A stretch of 64,000 nucleotides of DNA from positions 96,207,171 through 96,271,170 of the forward strand of contig NC_056005.1 in assembly GCF_018446385.1 (NCBI RefSeq), in the 5' to 3' direction. Positions 56,601-64,000 of the stretch are shown in pieces. The DNA is from Zingiber officinale. Lineage: Eukaryota; Streptophyta; Magnoliopsida; Zingiberales; Zingiberaceae. The notes below the pieces were generated by a model, which was not told the DNA's origin, ran no database searches, and saw only the letters and a program-made list of their open reading frames with translations. Numbering within the stretch: position 1 is the stretch's first letter; each line of letters starts with the position of its first letter. Both the position numbers and the translations under genes were made by a program.

Positions 56601-57623
56601 TTTGCGCTTCCATGTCGCGAAGTCTCTGTCGAACTTCGGGAGATAGATGTTCGCTCCGGCCATCGTCTTGATCGTAGTGCTTCAGTTGACGATTAGTCCT
56701 TCTGAGGCGATCAGGCTCTGATACCACTTGTAGGAGCAGCGGAGACCGGTAAGAGGGGGATGAATTGCTGAAAACAAAAAATAAAAATACCCTCCTCGGA
56801 TTTCAACTCAGAAATAAATGCAGCAATAAAATAATAGCAACTAAATTTAAGGAAATAGAAAAAAGAAATAGAAACAGAAGAGACTCAAGGATTTAACCTG
56901 GTTACAACCAAGGAGGTTGTTAATCCAGGACAGTAGAAAAAGCGCAGTAAGAAAATTCTCCTTCTCTGAAGGTGGAGAAACCTTTTACACTCTAATTGCT
57001 CAAAACTACTGCTAGGAATTGCTTACAGATTGATTGCTTGAGTTGTTGTTTAATTCCTAGCTCCATGGGCCTTTTTATAGCTCCTGGAAAGTCTATCCCG
57101 AGGGTCCAAGGCGCCTCCAACAAGGTTCAAGGCACCTCCAGCTCAGTCAGCGGATAAAACTTTATCCGCAACGCAAACGGTCAAATGTGACCTGTTGAAG
57201 GCGCCTTCAACAGGGTTGAAGGCGCCTTCAACCTGGAGGCGCCTCCAAGCTGGCAGCTCAAGTTCTAGCTTGGTTTCTCCAGCTTCCAAGGCTCCGTTCT
57301 TCTGGGTGATTGCGGCCAACCGGAATAGGGCTCACCCGAACCCAATTCTCGGCCTTCTCCTCGAGTAGTCTTCCGTCCCGGCTTAACGTCCCTCGAACGC
57401 CGCGCACGCTCTTCACGCCCACCGGAGTACTCTTCCGCAGCTCTCTCGTCCTTCGGACGCACCGAGCCCGTCGAGTCCCTTCCCGTGCCGTCCTTCTCGC
57501 TAGCTGCGTCTTCCGCTCGACTTCCTGTGCTCCTAAGCTCCTGCACACTCAGACACAGGGATCAAACACAGCAGGACCTAACCAACTTAGTTGATCACAT
57601 CAAAACTACCACGGAGTCTAACA
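53673..57623 (-). mobile_element. Gag-only copia-type LTR element, copy 2
   Basis: LTRs are at 53,673-54,537 and 56,729-57,623, with duplication GTAAC at 53,668-53,672 and 57,624-57,628. The primer site TGGTATCAGAGCC abuts the right LTR on the minus strand and a purine tract (AAAAAAGGGAAGAT) abuts the left one. The 2.2-kb interior holds a copia gag on the minus strand: UBN2-type capsid region from about 56,663 (MAGANIYLPKFDRDFATWKR), CCHC knuckle CYNCNEEGHIKDDC near 55,870, then a coiled-coil tail to 55,260 (LEKENENLKSKNENLKLEIE). No protease, integrase or reverse transcriptase is visible. The gag region is broken in a few places. LTR divergence of several percent suggests a fairly old insertion. 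Confidence 0.9.
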
Positions 57624-57728
57624 GTAACTATACTAATTCCAATTGACTCCGAAAAATTGAAAACATCACGAAAAAATTACTTGATTGGTGGTTGCACCAA
57701 ATCAAAGCTACGACGCTCTAATACCAAT

Positions 57729-58990
57729 TGTTGGATCAAAAGCGCTAGAGGGGGGTGAATAGCGCTCGTGGCTTTCACGCATTTCGGATTCGTAAAACTT
57801 GACGAGTAAAGCAGCGGAATTAAGTAAAGCAAACACGAACACAAAGTTATTTACTTGGTTCGGAGCCTTGGGTGACTCCTACTCCAAGGCTCGTGATCGT
57901 TGATCGCTTTCGATGAGTAACAACTATAATATCGATAAAATGTTTACAAGTGAAGTACAATCAATAATAGTAAAATATACCAATGACAGTAGAAAACAGA
58001 AATTCGGAAGCTCCGGGTCGTCGGCGTCAAGTAGCAGCTTTGTCGGAATGTTTCATTAGCAGCTTGTTGCAAAATGGTTGCTTGTGAATTAATAAAGAAC
58101 ACTGCTGCTCGAAATCTCCTTTTAAACAGTGCTGGAGGCGCCTCTAACACCTCGAGTCAGCTGCGTGGATCAGCACTAAAAAAGTCTCCTCTGATCCACT
58201 TGAAGGTGCCTCCAAGCCGGTCCAAGGCGCCTCCAAGCTCCATGGGGCGCCTCGGACACTTCATCCGAGACAAACTTTGTGATTTTGGTACCTGCAACTA
58301 TGTTAGTCCCAAAATACCCTGCACCACAGAGTTAGCACATAACAATAGTAAGAATATGAAAGTGTGACAGTCTCTCGGCTCTCCGATTCTGACTTCGGAT
58401 TTCCAACTGGAAACCCTAGGTCAAATCGACGCCTACTGTTCCCTCTTCCGGGGAACGCGTCTTCACCTACTCCCCTCAGGAGAGATTACCTGATGTCAGT
58501 ACGGTCCTCCATACCTAACTGGACTTTCCGCCTAGGGTTACCACCTCCTAGGACCTAGGGATACCGCCCCCTAGGGTTTTTCTCCACCTAGGGTTACCAC
58601 CCCCTAGGACATAAGGTTTCTCCCCTTGAGATTTTCCTCCACCTAGGGTTACCACCCCCTATGACCTAGGGTTACCACCCGCTAGGGTTTTCTTCTTGCC
58701 TAACCACAGCTAGGACTTTTGCCTAAGAATACTTAGGACTTTCTTGCAAGATCAATCAGACATGTTAGATCACTAATAAGCTTAACTTTTAATTCCTTTG
58801 CCATTATCAAAACAAAGGTTCGATCGTCGGATGCTTCCCGCACCAACAGCCATCAACCTGAGTCACATGTGTATCCTACAGTCCTGCACAACTCAAGTAC
58901 AAATATCAAATACAAGGGTGAACCTAACTTAAACCTTTTGCCCAAACACCAAAACACATGGTCACATGGACCATTGGGATTGCTCCAACA
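57729..58990 (-). mobile_element. LTR of another copia-like element
   Basis: TGTTGGATCAAAAGCGC...GATTGCTCCAACA gives clean TG...CA ends over 1,262 bp. The minus strand reads TTGGTATTAGAGC at 57,715-57,727, a primer-site match, so this is the 5' LTR of a minus-strand element whose interior lay to the left. The short stretches 57,629-57,728 and about 53,460-53,667 are probably what remains of that interior, split by copy 2 of the gag-only element. No partner LTR is clear. Confidence 0.7.
58530..58700. repeat. Short tandem motif CCTAGGGTTACCACC in the copia LTR
   Basis: At least four copies of CCTAGGGTTACCACC(C) and related CCCCTAGGGTTTTTCTCC phrases lie in succession within the LTR at 57,729-58,990. 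The motif contains TAGGGTT-like units but is not a telomeric array. Confidence 0.75.
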
Positions 58991-59435
58991 TATTGGACCA
59001 TGACTCTTGTGCACAGTTGGCAGTTAGTCCTTTTAGCAGTCCGAACTCTGATATTAATTGTTAGGATAAAAAAAATTCAGATATCTTCACAATGATATGA
59101 TATTGACCACTTTAGGTCTAAGCTCTTATGGTTTTATTTTTGGACTCTATCCAAAATGACTCATACCAATGGAGATATCTTTCCCTTATAATTTCATCAT
59201 CATTTCTATGTGTTTTCAATGTGAAACTTTGTTTGCAACCATTACAACCCAACATCCCTCTTATAGCAAGCTTTCTTTTGATGACCAATCCTTCAGCAAA
59301 CTTCATAAAAATCTGGCGTGGCCTCATACATAATTTCTAAGTTAATTTGAACATCTGTAGGTAGGGTGATGGAAACTCTTTTGATACATGTACCAATTAC
59401 TAAGACTTCTACCAAGAGCCGCACAAAGTAAATCT
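58991..59435. other. Spacer between two LTRs
   Basis: AT-rich sequence with no gene I can support. Short ORFs on both strands near 59,118-59,340 overlap and match nothing known to me. It may be older transposon debris. Confidence 0.4.
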
Positions 59436-60309
59436 TGTTGGTGCAGGGAAGGCCAACAAGAGAGGGTGAATTGCCTACAAAATAAAATTCAAATCATATC
59501 TTGATCTTTGACTTGATTAGATTAGCATGATTAAATTAAACAATAATAAAATTGAACAATTAAAGAAAGGAAAATAAGAGGACAGTCTATTTACTTGATT
59601 ACAACCTATGTGGTTGTTAATCCAAGGCATTGAAGAAATCTCTACTAGAAAGTACTCCTTTGCTAAATGCGGAGCAGCCTCTTACACACTTTTAAGCTTA
59701 CAAAATCTAGGAGAATGAATACAAGATTTGTAATTCAGTTGTTGCTAATTTCCTAACTCTAAAGGTCTTTTTATAGCCCTTGGAGAAGTCTATCTGTAAC
59801 TCAGAAGCGCCTTCAAGTAGATCCAAGGTGCCTTCAATAGATTAAGTTTATCTGCCAAAAATAAAACTTTATCTTCGGGTAACGGATATTGAAGGCGCCT
59901 TCCATAGGCCTTTGAGGGTACCTTCCATAGACTTAGAGACGCCTTCCACAAGGCATATCAGCCTCCAGCTGGTCTTCTTCGTGTAGATGATGCTCTAGTT
60001 ATTCGGAGTTGAGCTCATCCGAACCCAACTTCGACCTTCTTCTCAAGCAGGCTTCCTCCCCAATTTCTCATCTCTCAGATACGCCGCGCATGTCCTTCTC
60101 GTCCATCGGTGTACTATTTCATAACTTCTCGTCCCTCGGATGTATCAAGCCCTCGACTCGATTCTCGTATTATCCTTCTCTTCTGCTACATCTTCCGCTC
60201 GACTTCTTGTACTCCTAAGTTCTTATACACTTAGATACAAGACATCAAAAATAAACAGTACTTAATTTAACTTAGTTGACCATATCAAAATTATCATGGG
60301 ATATTTACA
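59436..60309 (-). mobile_element. Solo LTR related to the gag-only copia family
   Basis: TGTTGGTGCAGGG...GGATATTTACA is flanked by AATCT at 59,431-59,435 and 60,310-60,314. It is 874 bp. It shares with the LTRs at 13.5, 16.3, 53.7 and 56.7 kb the phrase order 'gtgaattgcctacaaa', 'ttacaacc...tggttgttaatcca', 'gcctcttacac', the GGCGCC palindromes and the 'ctcgtcc' tail. No primer site or interior follows, so it is a solo LTR, and it looks more diverged than the paired copies. Confidence 0.85.
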
Positions 60310-61504
60310 AATCTTTTTTTTTTGTCCTTATTAATTTGTCAATGTAGATTGACCTGCCAATCTTTAAGCCTATCAAACTTAAAACTTTCGATGATTAATA
60401 ATTTGGGGGAAGATCGTGAATTTATGAATTTAGACCCATGCTAGAATGAATCTCTTATCTTTATTGTAAAGAAAACAATTTGATATGTGTTTCCAGAATA
60501 AAGGAATTCCGAAAGTTTGAATCTATGAAAAGTAATTGTCGTCTAAATGATATTGATAATTTATTTTATTTTTTAGATTTAAAATTCTATTTTTCAGAAG
60601 AAAGCAAATTGTAACGGTTCCTTTTGCAGAAAATGAACAAATAAAAATGCATGAATTTTCTCCTTTCATGGAAACTCACTATAAAAGAAAACAAGAAAAA
60701 ATCTAGGACCCAAAGTTGCAAGCATTCCATAGATTTTTCTAGATCCATTAATTTTCCTTACTATTAAAGGAAATGAAATCTAGCAACCAAATCTTCCATT
60801 TATTCCATTTAACAACAAGAATAATATAAGAAAGGAATATTGTATTGTTAAATCAGATGAATATGTGTTTAGGGAGAGTGAATCCTAGGGGGTGCTGGGT
60901 TCATTAAAAGGAATAAGAATAAGAATTAAATTAATAGAAGTAGGGAATGGAAATGGGAATTTTCCTATCCCCTCTTTTTACTAGGGAATGACTCATTCTC
61001 ATGTTTAGTGTAATGAATCCATGGGACCCACCACTAATCTCCCAAACCAAACATCCACTTTCAATCCCTTTCTCATTCCTTACTCTCATTCCATCCTACC
61101 AAGCACCCCCTAATCTTTTTCATATTTGAAAAAAATACATTTTCTTAATTAACCCTTTTCCTTAATTTCTACTTATTCAAATTCTCCTGTCTTTGGGACT
61201 ATAGTGTCATGATTGAATTATTCGAATTCTAATTATGACATATTTGTAAAAAAGTTTCATTCAAACAGAGACACAATCAAATGAAGCTAGATTTCTGGGT
61301 TGATCGTCATATATACTTTTCGATTTATCCTGATGATTTATGAACAATTGGAAGGATGACTCCAGCAATAATCAATAAAACTAATTTAAATTATTTTTTT
61401 ATTTATTCAAATTCTCCTGACATCTTTCTCTGCTCATTTCTCTTAATCAGTTTTTTTTTATAAAAATAAATAAATAATCAGATTTTATTTCAGATTGAAG
61501 AAGA
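60310..61504. other. AT-rich spacer and AHL upstream region
   Basis: No gene is supported. It contains one MITE (60,888-61,110, listed separately). The last few hundred bases should contain the promoter and 5' UTR of the AHL gene; I cannot place a TSS. Confidence 0.5.
60888..61110. mobile_element. MITE, Tourist/Harbinger-like
   Basis: The left end GGGGGTGCTGGGTT and the right end read inward GGGGGTGCTTGGTAGG form terminal inverted repeats over 223 bp. The interior is rich in GGAATGAGAATGA-type repeats. The flanks CTA and TAA are compatible with a 2-3-bp TA-type duplication. The class is inferred from the ends only. Confidence 0.7.
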
Positions 61505-62311
61505 ATGGATCATCTTCCTCCTTCCTACCTCGCTCATGTCCATCAACGTCAAAGATTGCTTCAATCCAATGTCGAGCAGGAGCTCAAGAACGTTAGCAAC
61601 AACAGCAACAAGGAGAGTAGCGCCGGCGGCGGCGAGGTCAGGAAGCAGGGGAGCCAGCGAAAGCGCGGCCGGCCGCTGGGATCGAGGAACAGGCCTAAGC
61701 CGCCGGTGGTCATCACACGCGACAGCTGCCACCTAGTGAGGGTGCACGTGATGGAGGTCGCCGCTGGCCACGACGTGGTGCAGAGCGTCGCCGATTTCGC
61801 GCGGCGGCGCCAGGTCGGCCTCGCCGTGATCAGCGGCCGCGGGACCGTCTCCTCTGTCACCGTCCGGGGCCCAGACGGCGCCGTGCTGCCTCTGCGTGAG
61901 CTTTTCGAGGTCGTGTCGCTCTCGGGGTCGGTCCTTCCGCTGCTCTCTCCGCCGGCGACGTCGTGGCTGACGGTGTACTTGGTCGGCGCACAGGGGCAGG
62001 TGGTGGGAGGGAGCGTGGTGGGGCCGATGGTGGCGGCGGTGCCCGTGATGATCATTGCGACATCCTTCGGGAAAGCGGCGTACGAGAAGCTTCCTTTGAT
62101 TCCAGAGGAGCCGCTGGATGATCAAAACATCCCGTTGCAGGAGTCGTCGCCGGCGCTTCCTCCGCTACCGCAGCAATTGGTGGGCGCCGGAAATAGCCCA
62201 CCGCCATTTCACAGCCACCTGCCGCCGCTGCCAGGTTTGGTCAACAACAACCTGCCGCCGCTGCTTGCCGGCGATGATTTCGGATTGTGGGAGCAGCACA
62301 AAATTCAGTAA
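61505..62311 (+). CDS. AT-hook motif nuclear-localized (AHL) protein
   Basis: A single-exon 268-residue protein. It has one AT-hook, KRGRPLGSRNRPKPP at residues 53-67, which binds the minor groove of AT-rich DNA. A PPC/DUF296 domain follows at about 72-196 (VEVAAGHDVV-like start, LTVYLVGAQGQVVGGSVVG core, ATSFGKAAYEKLPL end). AHL proteins form trimers and act in chromatin, repressing growth genes. One hook of the RGRPxGS(K/R)N(K/R)PKPP type and no intron place it in the intronless clade A. The usual GRFEILSL stretch reads LRELFEVVSL, and the usual SPNAL reads SCHLV, so it is a diverged member. The C-terminal tail is Pro-rich. Start is the first ATG of the frame. No symbol can be given without a tree. 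Confidence 0.92.
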   Translation: MDHLPPSYLAHVHQRQRLLQSNVEQELKNVSNNSNKESSAGGGEVRKQGSQRKRGRPLGSRNRPKPPVVITRDSCHLVRVHVMEVAAGHDVVQSVADFARRRQVGLAVISGRGTVSSVTVRGPDGAVLPLRELFEVVSLSGSVLPLLSPPATSWLTVYLVGAQGQVVGGSVVGPMVAAVPVMIIATSFGKAAYEKLPLIPEEPLDDQNIPLQESSPALPPLPQQLVGAGNSPPPFHSHLPPLPGLVNNNLPPLLAGDDFGLWEQHKIQ

Positions 62312-62533
62312 TTCGATATAATTATAGAGAAGATTTAGTAGTAATTTGCAATTTTGTTTTATTTTCCCTTTATTTTTAAATTTCTTCAATTAATTTAAGT
62401 TAAGATATGAGTAAAGTAGAGAAAAACTCCCACCATAACTTGAATTTTGCATGTAATCTTGATTGATAAAAAAACTTTGTTTTCAATCCCTAAAGTTTTA
62501 TTTGCTTCAACTTCCTCATGCAAATATTGTGAC

Positions 62534-63212
62534 CTAATTGTCCCTCAAATTTTTTAGGTACAAAAGATTAAAAAATAAGTATAATTCCTCTTAAATTCAG
62601 CACTTTACATTAGAATCGAATATATTTTCTATTAAATTGAGCATATTTTTTTTCCTGTTTTAATATAATTCCTCTTAAATTTAACATCATGTAAAAAGAA
62701 AATCTAGTATATTTTCTATCCAATTAAATATCATTTAAAGAAAATCTAGTATATTTTCTATTCAATTGAGTATCATTTAAAGAAAATCTAGTATATTCAG
62801 TATATTTTCTATTAAAATTACCTTTCATATTTTTTAGATATAAATAGTCTAAAAATGAGTATAATTTCTATTAAATTCAGCATTTTAAACTAGAATCGAG
62901 TATATTTTATATTAAATTGAGTACGACTTTTTTCTTATTTAATATAATTCCTCCTAAATTCAGTACCATTTGAAAAAAATCTAATATATTTTTCATCCAA
63001 TTGAGTATCATTTAAAGAAAATCCAGTATATTTTACATCCAATTGAGGATCATTTAAAAAAAATCTAGTATATTTTCCATCCAATTGAGGTGGAAAAAGA
63101 ATCGTACTCAATTTGATAGAAAATATACTAGATTCTAGTTTAATATAATGAATTTAAGAAGATTTATACTCATTTTTAGACTTTTTATACTTAAAATATC
63201 AGGGACAATTAG
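62534..63212. mobile_element. Fold-back element with internal tandem copies
   Basis: The left end CTAATTGTCCCTCAAATTTT faces the right end CAGGGACAATTAG (63,200-63,212). Arms of about 120 bp are inverted copies (GAGTATAATTCCTCTTAAATTCA, TATATTTTCTATTAAATTGAG). Between them the inner end of the arm is repeated directly several times at about 40-bp spacing (TCTAGTATATTTTCTATCCAATTGAGTATCATTTAAAGA). It has no coding capacity and lies between AHL and the transketolase-like gene. Confidence 0.8.
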
Positions 63213-63713
63213 ATAAGTATATTAGACTAAGGAATGAAAAGAAAGATTTTTTTCAATAGAAAGTACATACAAAGTTATATTTATTAATGGGGACTGCATG
63301 CAAATTTTTCCTGATCATATAATTTTTGGACGGTTTTCGATTTATTAAAAGGTACTTGTTGCTCAAAAGTCACTGATAAATATATATTTTTCTATGAAAA
63401 GGTTTCTTTGTAAAATAATTACATTTGGTTTTTTTGTTCATTTTAGTCAATTTAACAAAAAAGTCCAAATTTAATAGAAATTAAAATCACAGCCAGCGGT
63501 CAAACTGCTATCCTCAAAAACGAACAGCGTGCTTATTAAACAAACGCCGAGCAGACATTCCCTACCTCCTTCTGACGATTCCGATCTCACCAACCTTCCA
63601 TCCAACGGATCAAATTGCTCCTCCTTCGTCTGTGGTCCAACTCGCCGTCTTCTTATTTCCAAGCTTCTCCTCCAAATCCAAATCTCGAGCGAAGAGGCGG
63701 AGGAATCGAAGAC

Positions 63714-64000
63714 ATGGCCGCCTCCTCCACCGTCACCGCCGCTCGCGCCCTCGCCGGACTCTCGGTCTCCGGAATCTGCTCTCCCTCCTCTTCCCATGCC
63801 GACCGCCTCTCGGGACCCTCCTCCCCCGCCGGTTTTTACCTAGGCTCCCGCTGCCTTGTCGCTTCCTCCTCCTCCTCCTCCCTCCGTTTCCAGCCGCATC
63901 GCCGGCCCCGCACCGCCGCTCGCCGCGCGAAGGCCGTCAAGGCCTCCGCGGTCGAGACGCTCGAGGTGGCTGCCACCGAGGCCCTCGTCAAGAAGTCCAT
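63714..64000 (+). CDS. Plastid transketolase, N-terminal part (cut by window end)
   Basis: From ATG at 63,714 the frame is open to the window end, 95 codons plus two bases. Residues 1-75 are rich in Ala, Ser and Arg with almost no acidic residues (MAASSTVTAARALAGLSVSG), a typical chloroplast transit peptide. The end, VKASAVETLEVAATEALVKK, matches the processing zone and mature start of plant plastid transketolases (consensus like VRASAAVETLE...ALVDKS, before [20 protein letters not shown]). That enzyme moves two-carbon units in the Calvin cycle and the pentose phosphate pathway with thiamine diphosphate. No catalytic residue lies inside the window, so the call rests on the leader and about 20 residues. 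Shorter ORFs on either strand at 63,471-63,843 are shadows. Confidence 0.75.
   Translation, partial: MAASSTVTAARALAGLSVSGICSPSSSHADRLSGPSSPAGFYLGSRCLVASSSSSSLRFQPHRRPRTAARRAKAVKASAVETLEVAATEALVKKS

Noticed and set aside
58530-58700. Telomere-like repeats (TAGGGTT phrases)
   Set aside because: The unit is CCTAGGGTTACCACC, not TTTAGGG, and it sits inside a copia LTR.
61561-62125. Minus-strand ORFs of 130-164 residues
   Set aside because: They are antisense shadows of the GC-rich AHL coding region.

Overview
The window is nuclear DNA from a flowering plant. It has split genes with short GT-AG introns, GC-rich coding exons in AT-rich surroundings, an Au-type SINE, a Cassandra TRIM and many nested LTR retrotransposons. 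The bZIP60-type protein and the all-alanine/serine plastid leader look monocot. A non-grass monocot (perhaps Zingiberales) is my guess and cannot be proven from this window.

Five host genes can be supported. (1) 2,897-25,002, minus strand: CDC27/APC3, the TPR subunit of the anaphase-promoting complex, 16 coding exons, 754 residues. (2) 38,826-42,114, plus: a bZIP60-type ER-stress transcription factor with a C-terminal membrane segment. Its last exon carries a second, overlapping frame of the kind used after IRE1 splicing. (3) 43,327-49,169, plus: regulatory alpha subunit of PPi-dependent phosphofructokinase, 19 exons, 617 residues. (4) 61,505-62,311, plus: an intronless AT-hook (AHL) protein. 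(5) 63,714 to the window end, plus: the transit peptide and first mature residues of what is probably plastid transketolase. The genes are unrelated housekeeping and regulatory loci, not a cluster.

Most of the rest is transposon-derived. CDC27 introns hold an Au SINE, a 1.6-kb solo copia LTR, and a 7.3-kb Ty1/copia copy that itself contains a 3.6-kb gag-only copia element. Between CDC27 and bZIP60 sits a Tip100-like hAT transposon (26,532-37,416). It was later hit by a SINE and by a 7.15-kb Tat-lineage Ty3/gypsy derivative. That derivative has 139-bp LTRs, an antisense open reading block, and two large tandem arrays, one organised as 115-bp dimers. Between PFP-alpha and AHL lie a partial gypsy copy with a Cassandra TRIM inside its gag, a second gag-only copia element, a copia LTR and a solo LTR. 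Several MITE or fold-back elements lie in introns and spacers.

The points most worth checking are the overlapping IRE1 frame of bZIP60, the Tat derivative with its antisense ORF and dimeric satellite-like array, the repeated gag-only copia family with GGCGCC palindromes in its LTRs, and a GC-AG intron in CDC27. Exon boundaries were placed by eye from splice consensus, phase and family similarity; no alignment or transcript was available.
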